Positions 34,619-43,482 of a DNA stretch of 64,000 nt are shown here, piece after piece. This DNA is from Bryobacteraceae bacterium (GTDB taxonomy: Bacteria; Acidobacteriota; Terriglobia; Bryobacterales; Bryobacteraceae). The position numbers and the translations under genes are program-made. The stretch's first letter is position 1, and each line of letters starts with the position of its first letter. Below the pieces are notes generated by a model. It did no database searches and had not been told where the DNA came from. It was given only the letters and a program-made list of their open reading frames with translations. The DNA lies in contig JAICJH010000004.1 in assembly GCA_025928545.1 (NCBI GenBank), positions 123,600 to 187,599 on the forward strand, in the 5' to 3' direction.

Positions 34619-35527
34619 CTAGTTAATTATTATAGGTACCCCAATTGACTTCATGGATATCTGGTTCAATTCCCGACAAGTCTGCCGATAAATCTCTTCG
34701 CTGGCGGAAAAGTCTTTCTCAAGCATCACGGAATTCGCGCTGAGTGCACGGAGAGCTTCCGCGAGCCTGTCGCAAAGCAGCCGTTCATGCGACATCGCTT
34801 CGTACCTGGCCTCCCGACACTCCTGCAGGCGTCGCGCTACAAGTAAAGTCCCACTGGCCGATTGATGTCTGAAGTCCGAGACATAGTTCACCAGCATGTT
34901 GTGTCCCGCTTCCAGCGTTTGAGCGGTGTCAGTCGAAAGGTTTCGCAGGCGCTCAGCCAGAGAACCGTGGGCCGACGTTGCAGGCACCTGGTTTTCGCGG
35001 TCCACCAGTATCTTATAGTCACTCGCCATGTCGCGGTAGGCCCGCTCCACGGCAGGAAACTGGTCACGATACTGGTTCGCCGAGTTGTTGAGTTCGGTAA
35101 CCTGATCCGTCAGTCCATCGCCCTTCTGCGCTGAAGATTCTTTTGCCTGATCTTTTTGCAGGGCCTGATCGGCAGGCGAGGGGGCTGACAACAGCTTTTC
35201 GAAGCGCCACCTGATCTGGTCCCACTGGGTGACTCCCACGATGAAGAAAACCAGGGTGATCGCGGCTCCGGCAGTTCTCCACATCACGCCCGTGAAATCG
35301 GCATTGATCCCACGAATCCTGAAATGGGACTTGCATATCCGGCAGCGGTAAAGGCCTCCCTTTATACTCACCACGAAACTAAATTCCGGGGTATTGCTGG
35401 CCCGAACATCCACGGAGCCGCATTTTGGGCAGGTGACAGTTACGGGACCGAGGGATTGGGCCTCATCGTCGTTCGACTCGTGGTGAGACTTTCGCCTCTT
35501 CCAAACGCGGGTAGGTTTGTAATCCAT
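34619..35527 (-). CDS. Zinc-ribbon membrane protein of unknown function
   Basis: 302 residues. An N-terminal zinc ribbon (CPKCGSVDVRASN...YRCRICK) precedes one membrane helix (AAITLVFFIVGVTQW, near 88-102) and a long helical C-terminal part (about 115-300) with no known motif. The predicted topology puts the ribbon in the cytoplasm and the helical part outside or in the periplasm. It lies just downstream of tRNA-Gly on the same strand. I do not recognise the family. Confidence 0.78.
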   Translation of the reverse strand: MDYKPTRVWKRRKSHHESNDDEAQSLGPVTVTCPKCGSVDVRASNTPEFSFVVSIKGGLYRCRICKSHFRIRGINADFTGVMWRTAGAAITLVFFIVGVTQWDQIRWRFEKLLSAPSPADQALQKDQAKESSAQKGDGLTDQVTELNNSANQYRDQFPAVERAYRDMASDYKILVDRENQVPATSAHGSLAERLRNLSTDTAQTLEAGHNMLVNYVSDFRHQSASGTLLVARRLQECREARYEAMSHERLLCDRLAEALRALSANSVMLEKDFSASEEIYRQTCRELNQISMKSIGVPIIIN

Positions 35528-35551
35528 CTACACAGACCGCAACAGCTTATT

Positions 35552-35566
35552 TCCGGCCAAGCCGGA
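35552..35566 (-). terminator. Hairpin 3' of tRNA-Gly
   Basis: TCCGGC-TTG-GCCGGA on the minus strand is a perfect 6-bp stem with a 3-base loop, about ten bases after the tRNA CCA end. It lacks a T-run, so it may be a processing or weak termination signal. Confidence 0.4.
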
Positions 35567-35575
35567 TTACGATAC

Positions 35576-35650
35576 TGGAGCGGGAGACGGGAATCGGACC
35601 CGCAACCAACAGCTTGGAAGGCTGTGACTCTACCATTGAGTTACTCCCGC
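35576..35650 (-). tRNA. tRNA-Gly (UCC anticodon)
   Basis: The minus strand folds as a full cloverleaf: acceptor GCGGGAG/CTCCCGC, D-arm with AATGGTAGAG, anticodon arm ACAGC-CTTCCAA-GCTGT with anticodon TCC, T-arm GCGGG-TCCGATT-CCCGT, discriminator T and an encoded CCA end. Confidence 0.96.
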
Positions 35651-35688
35651 TCATGAGATGGGACTCAACCGCATTATAACAGCGTGTT

Positions 35689-36879
35689 CTAAACGGAGGC
35701 CATGACCCGGGTAAGAATCTCAATGGCTTCATCGACGTGCTGATCGTTAATGATATACGGCGGCAGGAAGCGCAGCACGGTGTCATGGGTGCAGTTCATC
35801 AGCAAGCCGTTCTGCATGGCGCGGGCGGTGATTTCTTTGCCCGGAATCTTCAGTTCGACTCCCAACATGAGACCGTATCCGCGTACTTCCCCGATGAAAT
35901 CGAACCGCCTGGCCAATTCCTGCAATCGCGACTTGAAATAGCCGCCGACACTGCCGATATGCGGCAGCAGCCCGTCCAGAACATCGAAAAACTCCAGCGC
36001 GACACGGGCAGCGAGTGCGTTTCCACCAAACGTGGAGCCGTGCATGCCAGGCCGGATGGCCTGGGCGGCTCTTTCGTTAGCTGCGATGATCCCCAATGGA
36101 ACACCGCAGGCTATTGGCTTGGCCGCTGTCATAATATCGGGCATGATCGGCGGATCAACCAGCTGGTAGCCGTAGTATTTGCCTGTTCTGCCGACCCCGC
36201 ACTGGATTTCATCGAAACAAAGAAGCGCATCGAATTTGTCGGCCAGTTCCCTGGCCCGCCGGAGGAATGCGTGATCGACTGGATTCACCCCGCCTTCGCC
36301 CTGAATCCACTCGATGCAGATTCCGGCAGTCCGCTCCGTGACGGCCGCTTCGAGCGCCGCAATGTCATTTGACAAAACGAACCTGGCTCCTGGAAGGAGC
36401 GGCTCGAAGTCCTTCCGGTACTTAGGCTGCCCGGTAATGGAGAGGGCTCCCAGGCTGCGCCCGTGGAAAGAATTCTCCAGCGATACGATCTCGAATTTTT
36501 CGAGACTGATGGCATGGCCGTGCGCTTTCATCATCTTGAGAGCGCCTTCGATTGATTCGGTACCGCTGTTGGTAAAGAAGGTTCGGGCAAGACCGCTGGT
36601 TTCGGCAATTCGCTTTGCCAGCGGTCCCTGATACTCGTTATAAAAGAGATTCGAGGTGTGGATCAGGCGCGCAGCCTGATCCTGTATGGCCGCCACGATT
36701 CGCGGATGGTTTTGCCCGAGAGCATTGACGCCGATGCCGGCAATGAAATCCAGATAGCGTTTGCCGTTGACGTCCCACATATACGGACCGTCGCCGCGCG
36801 CGATGACGATCGGATGACGTGCGTAGTTCTGCAAAAGGTACTGCGCTTCAAGCTCGACGACATTGACGGGTTCCGACAT
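35689..36879 (-). CDS. argD: Acetylornithine aminotransferase-like (ArgD)
   Basis: 396 residues, class III PLP aminotransferase. Signatures: FFTNSGTESIEGALKMM, the cofactor strand LCFDEIQCGVGRTGKYYGYQ and PLP-lysine region PDIMTAAKPIACGVPLG (Lys near residue 254), then HGSTFGGNALA. It makes acetylornithine in arginine synthesis, though related transaminases (succinylornithine, GABA) cannot be fully excluded. It lies 29 kb from argF-argH-argR. The start codon overlaps the stop of the small gene upstream (TAATG). No ARG box is visible before it. Confidence 0.9.
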   Translation of the reverse strand: MSEPVNVVELEAQYLLQNYARHPIVIARGDGPYMWDVNGKRYLDFIAGIGVNALGQNHPRIVAAIQDQAARLIHTSNLFYNEYQGPLAKRIAETSGLARTFFTNSGTESIEGALKMMKAHGHAISLEKFEIVSLENSFHGRSLGALSITGQPKYRKDFEPLLPGARFVLSNDIAALEAAVTERTAGICIEWIQGEGGVNPVDHAFLRRARELADKFDALLCFDEIQCGVGRTGKYYGYQLVDPPIMPDIMTAAKPIACGVPLGIIAANERAAQAIRPGMHGSTFGGNALAARVALEFFDVLDGLLPHIGSVGGYFKSRLQELARRFDFIGEVRGYGLMLGVELKIPGKEITARAMQNGLLMNCTHDTVLRFLPPYIINDQHVDEAIEILTRVMASV

Positions 36880-37166
36880 TAATTCGATGATACAGGCGAG
36901 CCCGCGCTGCTCCGGCTGGTGGCGAAGACACCAGCCGCGTTGAGACCGGCTACCGCTATGTTTGTCATGGCCTGAACACCGGCCAGCCAGTTCGTTTTGT
37001 TCATTTGCCGGCCGACCTGATCAACTTCCCAGGCGGCCCCGGCTGCGCCGAGCACCAGGTTCAACTTCTGCTGGCCCGATTTCGGGAATGGAATGGCGGC
37101 CTCTACGGACTGCACGATCTGTAGAATCGCCGGAAAGGAATTGAATACTGCAAGTAAGTTCTTCAT
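36879..37166 (-). CDS. Small hydrophobic protein of unknown function
   Basis: 95 residues from ATG 37166; the frame goes back to 37217 but the protein-like part starts here (MKNLLAVFNSFPAILQIVQ). Alternating hydrophobic helices (LNLVLGAAGAAWEVDQVG, AMTNIAVAGLNAAGVFATS) suggest membrane association or small-helix packing. It reads into argD with a one-base overlap (TAATG), so the two are co-transcribed. Family unknown. Confidence 0.65.
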   Translation of the reverse strand: MKNLLAVFNSFPAILQIVQSVEAAIPFPKSGQQKLNLVLGAAGAAWEVDQVGRQMNKTNWLAGVQAMTNIAVAGLNAAGVFATSRSSAGSPVSSN

Positions 37167-37331
37167 GCCCCGATAATAGAGAATGGGGTGGGGCCTCTTT
37201 GCCGTCAAGAATCGCAAGCCATTGAAAACATGCCAAATAGAGGCACAACTTTTTTGTCACCGGGATTTTCGGAAGGTTCGGATTTCAGTGTTTTGGGCGT
37301 TCACTGGTTCGATTTGCTAAAATGCGAATAC

Positions 37332-37407
37332 GCCCGGTTAGCTCAGTTGGTAGAGCGCCAGTTTTGTAAACTGGATGTCGCTGGTTCAATCCCGGCACCG
37401 GGCTCCA
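37332..37407 (+). tRNA. tRNA-Thr (UGU anticodon)
   Basis: GCCCGGT/ACCGGGC acceptor stem, D-loop AGTTGGTA, anticodon stem CCAGT-TTTGTAA-ACTGG with anticodon TGT, T-arm GCTGG-TTCAATC-CCGGC, discriminator T and encoded CCA. CCTTTTTC follows a few bases later and may end transcription. Confidence 0.97.
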
Positions 37408-37575
37408 TCCTTTTTCAATCGCCTATCGCCCAAGCGAAAACAGCGGCGCAAATCAACAAAAAACAGCTAAAGAAACGGCACCGTAGGCTGGTCTCATCCG
37501 GAGCAACGACGTTTCTCGCACCATGCATCGCATGTCAAGTCGATGTGCGTTGTTTTAATCTCGTCTGGATCGCCC

Positions 37576-37595
37576 GCGCTGCATAAAAGCAGCGC
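37576..37595 (+). promoter_or_regulatory. Perfect hairpin upstream of the LarA-like gene
   Basis: GCGCTGC-ATAAAA-GCAGCGC: seven paired bases and a six-base loop, ending six bases before a -24/-12-like element and 35 bases before the probable GTG start. There is no T-run. It could be an operator or a leader structure. Confidence 0.45.
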
Positions 37596-37600
37596 TTATC

Positions 37601-37615
37601 CGGCATTCTAATTGC
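37601..37615 (+). promoter_or_regulatory. Sigma-54-like -24/-12 element before the LarA-like gene
   Basis: CGGCATTCTAATTGC followed by T: GGCA and TTGCT with exact GG-N10-GC spacing. Predicted transcription start is about 37627, nearly at the GTG start codon, so the transcript would be almost leaderless. Confidence 0.4.
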
Positions 37616-37629
37616 TGAAACGAGGTTTC

Positions 37630-38943
37630 GTGCTCTTACCCGTCCGGCAACGTTTTGAAAGTCATGCAATAAAGGATATCTCCGGATGTATCCGGCGGGA
37701 ACTGCACGACAGCGGTCTGGCGTCCCGGTTGCGCCCCGGCGCGCGGGTTGCCATTGCAGTCGGCAGCCGCGGGATCACTGGTATTGCCGCCATCGTGCGA
37801 GAGGTTGCCGATTTCTGGACGGCTGGCGGATTCCGGCCATTCCTGGTACCAGCTATGGGCAGTCACGCCGGAGGAACAGCCGAAGGTCAGATGGACATGC
37901 TGGCTCACTTCGGGATCACCGAGGCGACGATGGCGTGCCCAATCGTCAGCAGCCTGGATGTAGTCTCGCCCGGACGATCAGGCCTGGGGATTGAAGCCTT
38001 CATTGGCCGCGATGCGTGGCTGAGCGATGGTATTTTCCTCATCGGGCGAATCAAGTGGCACACCAGCTTCGCGGGTCCTCTGGAAAGCGGCCTGACGAAA
38101 ATGGCGGCGATCGGGCTGGGCAAGCTGGACGGCGCGAAAACGGCGCACTCTTATGCACGCCGGCATGGAATGGATCATGTGATCCGCTCAGTCGGCGAAT
38201 ACCTTTTTGATACGGGAAAGTTTTTGGGCGGACTGGGAATACTCGAAGATGCATCGCACCAGACGGCGAAGCTGGAGGTTCTGCCGGTTGAACGGCTGAT
38301 TGCACGCGAAGAAGAGTTACTCAGAATGGTGAAAGCGTGGATGCCGCGGATTCCCGTGCCCGCTGTCGACGTGCTGATTGTGGATCAGATCGGCAAGAAC
38401 ATCAGCGGCACCGGCATGGATCTGAAGGTGGTCAATCGGGGAGTTCACGGGCAGTACAATCCGTGGCCGGAGACGCCGAAGGTGGAACGGATCTTTATCC
38501 GGAGCCTGTCAGAGGAGAGTTCCGGCAATGCCGTGGGCATGGGATTAGCAGATGTCATTCACGACGCGGTGCTGGAGCGAGTGGATGTTCATGCAGGCCG
38601 TCTGAATGCGATGACCTCGGGATCATTAGCCGCCGTGAGAACACCGCTGCATTTCTCATCGGATCGCGAGTGTCTGGACCTGGTGAGCGCCACGGTTGGA
38701 AAACTGGATCGAGCGGAAGTGACGATTGCATGGATCCGGAACACTATGGAGATGGAGACGCTGGCGCTCAGCGATAATCTGCGGACGCAGATCGCCGAAA
38801 ACGCGCACTTGGAAATCACGGGCGCGGCCTTTCCGCTCGATTACGATATCGCAGGAAATCTGGACGTCACGCTGACCGGAGCGAGAGCGGATCAGGAGCC
38901 GAAATACTCGGCGTGCGCGCACATGCCTGGTGGCGGGTTGTAA
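37630..38943 (+). CDS. Lactate-racemase (LarA)-like domain protein
   Basis: 437 residues from GTG 37630 (ACGAGG six bases before); a TTG at 37612 is possible but lies in a promoter-like element. The N-terminal half matches the DUF2088/LarA family: IAVGSRGITGIAAIVREVADFW...FLVPAMGSHAGGTAEGQ. The His ligands of nickel-pincer LarA are only partly recognisable (KWHTSF, GSHAGG). Conserved relatives are annotated as lactate racemase domain proteins without known activity. It stands between tRNA-Thr and the biosynthetic-looking locus. Confidence 0.78.
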   Translation: MLLPVRQRFESHAIKDISGCIRRELHDSGLASRLRPGARVAIAVGSRGITGIAAIVREVADFWTAGGFRPFLVPAMGSHAGGTAEGQMDMLAHFGITEATMACPIVSSLDVVSPGRSGLGIEAFIGRDAWLSDGIFLIGRIKWHTSFAGPLESGLTKMAAIGLGKLDGAKTAHSYARRHGMDHVIRSVGEYLFDTGKFLGGLGILEDASHQTAKLEVLPVERLIAREEELLRMVKAWMPRIPVPAVDVLIVDQIGKNISGTGMDLKVVNRGVHGQYNPWPETPKVERIFIRSLSEESSGNAVGMGLADVIHDAVLERVDVHAGRLNAMTSGSLAAVRTPLHFSSDRECLDLVSATVGKLDRAEVTIAWIRNTMEMETLALSDNLRTQIAENAHLEITGAAFPLDYDIAGNLDVTLTGARADQEPKYSACAHMPGGGL

Positions 38944-39125
38944 CGATATCATCTCCGGCTGGAACCTGGCCATCGCGGTGGCGTGCTTCCACCTTTATAT
39001 GTATATGTCGCATACGCGCGGCGAGGCCCCGGGGAGCAGGCAGAAATACGGCAAAAACGGCATTTGACTGCGAATTTTGCAGCTCTGCCGACCGGGCTCG
39101 CGCCTTAATTGCTTCAATACCGCCG

Positions 39126-39140
39126 CGGCAAGCGAATTGC
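39126..39140 (+). promoter_or_regulatory. Sigma-54-like -24/-12 element before the short GNAT-like gene
   Basis: CGGCAAGCGAATTGC followed by A: GGCA, TTGCA and the exact ten-base GG-GC spacing. It lies 20 bases before the GTG at 39160, leaving a leader of about eight bases. Confidence 0.4.
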
Positions 39141-39159
39141 AAAGAGGCAAGGGTCCAAC

Positions 39160-39939
39160 GTGAACAGCGACACAATCAGCTATGACCAGGTACTCGCGGA
39201 GTCAATTCCGGGCATTATCCCTGCGCGGGGTGAAAACCTACGCAGGCGGGATGCGGCTGACGGCACGGTGTTTTTCCGGGTGGAGAACGGATTCCGTTTC
39301 TCAAAAAACAGCCAGTTGTTTCGGAAGAGACGACTACACCGTCTGGCGCTTGATTTCGCGGCATTCTCGGGAGCGGCTGCGGTGATGGCGCGCGTTGTTC
39401 ACCTTGTATCGAAAAAGTTGTGCGCGGCGCGGGCAGAAGAGCGGGTGGCGGGAAACCTGGATGTATTTGCCGAGTCTTTTACCGAATTCGGCTGCTGGGC
39501 GGACGACATCCGGCGCGAATGCAGCGGCCAGGACGCAATGGGCGCCTTGCCGGGCGCGGCCGAACTCAATGCGCTCTACTCGCCGAACGATCGGAGATTT
39601 GTCTGTATCCGGGTTCTGCGGCACGACCACACTATCGGGTGGGCGGTGCTGCTGAATGAGAAAATGCGCGCAAACCGGCTCCTGGGCGATATGCACATCG
39701 GCTGCATCGTGGACTGCATGGCCCTGCCAGGGGAACAGAGCGCGGTCATTGAGGAAGCGACGCGACTGCTGCGGAGACGCGGCGTGGATCTGATTGCGAC
39801 GAAGCAAAGCGATGGCTGGTGGCGGAAAGCCTGCGGCATGGCCGGATTCATAAAAGCGCCTGTGGACCGCCTGGCGAACGCGTTGACTGAATACTGCGGA
39901 TCGATCGCAACGCCGGAGACGACTCCATTCCAAAGCTGA
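39160..39939 (+). CDS. GNAT-like protein, half-length paralogue of the gene at 44903
   Basis: 259 residues from GTG 39160 (CAAGGG upstream). From NGFRFSKNSQLFRKRRLHRL onward it aligns with the C-terminal two thirds of the 44903-46051 product; shared segments include GWAVLLNxKM, IGCIVDCxA versus VGSIVDCLA, and AELNALYSPNDRRFVCIRV versus AVLNLLYPANDPRFIRIKV. The N-terminal acyltransferase half of the paralogue is missing. Either it is a natural one-domain form or the remnant of a duplication. It precedes the carbamoyltransferase by 46 bases on the same strand. Confidence 0.72.
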   Translation: MNSDTISYDQVLAESIPGIIPARGENLRRRDAADGTVFFRVENGFRFSKNSQLFRKRRLHRLALDFAAFSGAAAVMARVVHLVSKKLCAARAEERVAGNLDVFAESFTEFGCWADDIRRECSGQDAMGALPGAAELNALYSPNDRRFVCIRVLRHDHTIGWAVLLNEKMRANRLLGDMHIGCIVDCMALPGEQSAVIEEATRLLRRRGVDLIATKQSDGWWRKACGMAGFIKAPVDRLANALTEYCGSIATPETTPFQS

Positions 39940-39985
39940 ATCCCTCGCATCCCGGCCGGAGAACCGTTAGTGCGTGCGGAGGCAA

Positions 39986-41758
39986 ATGAACATTATCGGA
40001 ATCAGCGGACTTGAGAACTCCGTCGCGTTCAAGAAAGAACACTGGCCGGGTCTCGATGAGCGCGAATACAGGATTTCTCAGGGACACGATTCGGCCGCCG
40101 CGCTGGTGATAGACGGCGTGTGTGTGGCGGCCGCCGCAGAGGAAAGATTCAACCGCAAAAAACATTGCGCGGGATTCCCCGTGCAGGCAATTGAATACTG
40201 CCTGAAAGAGGCCGGGCTCGAACTGAACGAGGTGGACGAACTCGCGCATGGATTCGACTACTCGCCGTACGCACGTCTTTACTCGACAGGGATACTTTCA
40301 GCCGGCAGATACAGTGAGGTCTATTCCCGGGACGCGCTGCTCGGACTGGTGCGGAATAAATTGCCGGGCTATCCGGAAGATCGCGTATTTCAGGTGGGGC
40401 ACCACGAGGCCCATGCAGCGAGTGCGGCCTGCACATCCGGTTGGGACGACTGCCTGACGGTTGTAGTCGACGGCATGGGGGAAGCGGAGAGTGCTTCGGT
40501 GTACCGCGCACGAGACGGTAAGCTCGACCGATTGCGCTGGGTGCCAGTGCACGACTCGATCGGGATTCTGTATTCGCTCATTACTCTCCATCTGGGGTTC
40601 GACTTCAATTCCGATGAGTACAAAATTATGGGGCTGGCGCCGTACGGAGATCCGGCACGCTTTCGCGCGTTCTTCCGGGATACCGTACTTTTCGACGCGG
40701 ACGGCTCTTTCCGAATTCCCATCCTGAGCATCAACCGCACGCCCGGGGAAAGGGAAAACTATCTGGCGACGCGGCGGCATCTCGCGGACCAACTGATGCC
40801 CGCGCGGGATCCGGACAGCGAAATTACTCAGGAGCATCGGGATCTGGCTGCCTCGCTACAGGAGTGCCTGGACCAGACCATCCTCCACTTGTGCGGGTCC
40901 TATGCCCGGAGCACAGGCCAGCGGCGGCTCGCGATGGCGGGCGGTGTGGCGTTGAACTGTACAGCGAACGGACACCTGATGCGATCCGGCATGTTCGACG
41001 AAATCTATATTCAGCCGGCGGCTGCGGATGACGGCACGTCGCTGGGAGCTGCACTGGCCCGCGCGATGAAGGCGGGCGAAGTGAGGAATAGCCGTTTTCC
41101 TGTTCCTTACCTGGGACCCGGTTACGGCAGCGACAGAATTGAAGCCGCATTCGCGAAGTTCAAAGAGTCGATTACCGTCGAACGTTTCGCCGATCTGGAG
41201 CAGACTTGCGCGAAAGCGGCGAGCCTGATTGCGCAGGGGCATGTGCTCGCGTGGTTCCGGGGAAGGATGGAATTCGGGCCACGAGCGCTGGGCAATCGAA
41301 GTATCATCGCAGATCCGGGACGCCCGGAGATGCGGGACCGCGTCAATGCCATGGTCAAGATGAGGGAAGGCTTCCGCCCCTTTGCGCCCGCCGTCTCAAT
41401 TGAACAGGTGCACACCTGGTTTGAGGTCACGCCAGGAACCGAACTGCCGTATATGATCGTGACCGTGGACGTCCGCGAAGAGTTCCGCGACGAATTACCC
41501 GCCATTACGCACGTCAATGGCTCGGCACGCGTGCAAACTGTGTCGGCGGAGAGTAACTGCGCATTTCATACTCTGCTGAAGGCTGTTGGAACTACCACGG
41601 GGCGGCAGATGGTGCTGAATACCAGCTTCAATGTAAAAGGCCAGCCGATCGTAAATACGCCGGAGGAAGCTATCGAAACCTTTCTCGGGACCGGCATCGA
41701 CTTCCTGTTCCTTGATAATGCGATGGTGTCGCGGCGATGTTGCAGCAAGCGGGTGTAA
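39986..41758 (+). CDS. NodU/CmcH-family O-carbamoyltransferase
   Basis: 590 residues from ATG 39986 (CGGAGG before it). Motifs of the family: GHDSAAAL (33-40), EERFNRKKH, HHEAHAASAACTSG and VVVDGMGE in the N-terminal ASKHA-like domain, then the YrdC-like C-terminal domain with WFRGRMEFGPRALGNRSIIADP and LNTSFNVKGQPIV. It uses carbamoyl phosphate and ATP to carbamoylate a hydroxyl group, usually on a sugar or secondary metabolite (nodulation factor, cephamycin, tobramycin). The acceptor here is unknown. Placement beside ACP and monooxygenase genes suggests a small-molecule pathway. Confidence 0.92.
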   Translation: MNIIGISGLENSVAFKKEHWPGLDEREYRISQGHDSAAALVIDGVCVAAAAEERFNRKKHCAGFPVQAIEYCLKEAGLELNEVDELAHGFDYSPYARLYSTGILSAGRYSEVYSRDALLGLVRNKLPGYPEDRVFQVGHHEAHAASAACTSGWDDCLTVVVDGMGEAESASVYRARDGKLDRLRWVPVHDSIGILYSLITLHLGFDFNSDEYKIMGLAPYGDPARFRAFFRDTVLFDADGSFRIPILSINRTPGERENYLATRRHLADQLMPARDPDSEITQEHRDLAASLQECLDQTILHLCGSYARSTGQRRLAMAGGVALNCTANGHLMRSGMFDEIYIQPAAADDGTSLGAALARAMKAGEVRNSRFPVPYLGPGYGSDRIEAAFAKFKESITVERFADLEQTCAKAASLIAQGHVLAWFRGRMEFGPRALGNRSIIADPGRPEMRDRVNAMVKMREGFRPFAPAVSIEQVHTWFEVTPGTELPYMIVTVDVREEFRDELPAITHVNGSARVQTVSAESNCAFHTLLKAVGTTTGRQMVLNTSFNVKGQPIVNTPEEAIETFLGTGIDFLFLDNAMVSRRCCSKRV

Positions 41759-41890
41759 TAGTACCGCACGTTCCACCAAGTGGTAATTTCCGTAACATCG
41801 CCGGGCACTTAGTAGACTCACTGTTCTCTTTCAGGAAGATTCCACAATTGTCGGCGAGGGTTCGAGGCAATATTTGCACACTTCAGACTC

Positions 41891-41905
41891 TGGCATCACA
41901 CTTGC
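41891..41905 (+). promoter_or_regulatory. Sigma-54 -24/-12 promoter candidate for the TIGR03437 gene
   Basis: TGGCATCACACTTGC: TGGCA and TTGC with GG and GC ten bases apart, one base off the TGGCAC-N5-TTGC consensus in the -24 box. The start site would be near 41917, 17 bases before the ATG at 41934 and at the GGAGG ribosome site. Best match in the window. Confidence 0.5.
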
Positions 41906-41933
41906 CCTTGTGCGAACGGAGGCTATTCCACAG

Positions 41934-43193
41934 ATGACGACTCGTTTGCTATTGCTCGCGACCCTGATCACCACGGCAGGGGTCGCAGCCCCCCTGAAGG
42001 TGGTATTTACAGGTAATGCCACGGGGACTATAGGGACCACGGCATTCGCTAACCAACCGTTTAACATGACCTTTTCTTCCGATACCGCTAGCGTGACGCA
42101 CGGAACTGTGTGTTGCGCCGAAGACTATACGACGCCGCCCGGAACGGCAGCTACCTTTTCCGTTGGCAGCACGCTCTCGGGTACTTTGACCGACGATCAG
42201 GCGGTATTCGCGCACGGATCGGAGCAAACCCTCGGTATCTGGCACTACAATGATCCCGACTGGCTAACAATAGGTAACCCAGCCTTCTCGACTTACACGT
42301 TGGCGGCGAGCATCGGTCCCATCAGCGGGACGACATTTACGTTTCCGACGGCCCGAGTTATGAAGTCGTCGGCCGGGGATGTCATTTTCGCCTCCGTCAG
42401 CGGCGTATCCGTGACGGTAACAGTCAGCAGCCCGACGACTCTGCAGCCCGTGATCAGTTCGATGGGCACAGCTTACAGTACCGGAATGGCCCAGAATACG
42501 TGGATTGCTATTGTCGGCGACAATCTGGTGCCCGCGGGTGTTCCGGCCAGTGGCTTCGACTGGAGCGCGTCACCGTCGTTCTCTACCGGCAAACTGCCAA
42601 CATCTTTGTATGGCGTCACGGTAACCGTCAACGGCAAACCGGGCTATGTGTATTTTTTCTGTAGCGGCGCCACTCCGTCGTCAATTTGCCCGAAAGATCA
42701 GATTAATGTGCTTACACCGCTCGATTCGACCACCGGGCCGATTCAGGTAACGGTTTCGAACGGGACCTTATCCAGCGCCGCAGTGACAGCCACTGAAAGT
42801 ACGGTTTCACCGGCGATGCTGTTGTTCAAATCCAACTACGTCACCGCCACGCACTCTGATTTCAGGCTCCTGGGACCGACGACCCTGTATCCCGGGTTCT
42901 CCACGCCAGCGTCGGTAGGGGAAACCGTAGTATTGTGGACAATCGGATTCGGCCTGCCGACGACAACGTTGACCCAGGGTTCTTCTACGCAGACCGGGTC
43001 GCTTGCAACCATGCCGACCTGCCTGATCAACAACGCTGCGGCGACGGTGACGTTTGCCGGACTCGTGCAGGCAGGCTTGTATCAGCTGAACGTGGTAATT
43101 CCGAACGGAGCTGTTAACGGAGACAATTCGATAAGTTGCACTTACGGTGGGGCAAGTACGCAGAATGGCCTGAAAATCGCGGTTGCGCGGTAA
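41934..43193 (+). CDS. Secreted protein with Solibacter C-terminal domain (TIGR03437)
   Basis: 419 residues from ATG 41934 with signal peptide MTTRLLLLATLITTAGVAA. About 170 residues of beta-rich, Thr/Ser/Gly-rich sequence (including CCAEDY) are followed by an Ig-like region and the TIGR03437 tail (PKDQINVLTPLDSTTGPIQVTV ... AGLYQLNVVIPNGAVNGDNSISCTYGG). This domain is known mainly from Solibacter-group Acidobacteriota and marks surface or exported proteins of unknown role. It interrupts the run of enzymatic genes, on the same strand. Confidence 0.9.
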   Translation: MTTRLLLLATLITTAGVAAPLKVVFTGNATGTIGTTAFANQPFNMTFSSDTASVTHGTVCCAEDYTTPPGTAATFSVGSTLSGTLTDDQAVFAHGSEQTLGIWHYNDPDWLTIGNPAFSTYTLAASIGPISGTTFTFPTARVMKSSAGDVIFASVSGVSVTVTVSSPTTLQPVISSMGTAYSTGMAQNTWIAIVGDNLVPAGVPASGFDWSASPSFSTGKLPTSLYGVTVTVNGKPGYVYFFCSGATPSSICPKDQINVLTPLDSTTGPIQVTVSNGTLSSAAVTATESTVSPAMLLFKSNYVTATHSDFRLLGPTTLYPGFSTPASVGETVVLWTIGFGLPTTTLTQGSSTQTGSLATMPTCLINNAAATVTFAGLVQAGLYQLNVVIPNGAVNGDNSISCTYGGASTQNGLKIAVAR

Positions 43194-43441
43194 TGCGCTG
43201 TTCTGTCGTTCAATGCGGCGCCGCGTGTCCCAGCCCATACCGGCGAGTGGGCACGCGGTTTTGCGCGTGTTGTTGCGCACGCAATGAGTGTGAAAATCCC
43301 CGCAGTTCAGGAATTGCAGAGGTGCCGAAGTGCCCATAAGAAGGCCAAGGGTGCCGACCATGGGCCCCGGGTATTCCTGTATGGTCTATTTACGGTTGCT
43401 GCGATTCAGCGCGGACGTGCGCCGGAGCAGATTTGTGGATG

Positions 43442-43456
43442 TGGACTCAATCTTGC
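43442..43456 (+). promoter_or_regulatory. Sigma-54-like -24/-12 element before the monooxygenase/ACP operon
   Basis: TGGACTCAATCTTGC followed by A: TGG, TTGCA and the exact GG-N10-GC spacing. Predicted start near 43468, just before GGAGGAG and 15 bases before the ATG at 43483; the geometry is almost the same as at 41891. Confidence 0.42.
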
Positions 43457-43482
43457 AGTAGGGACCCAATGGAGGAGCTCAG

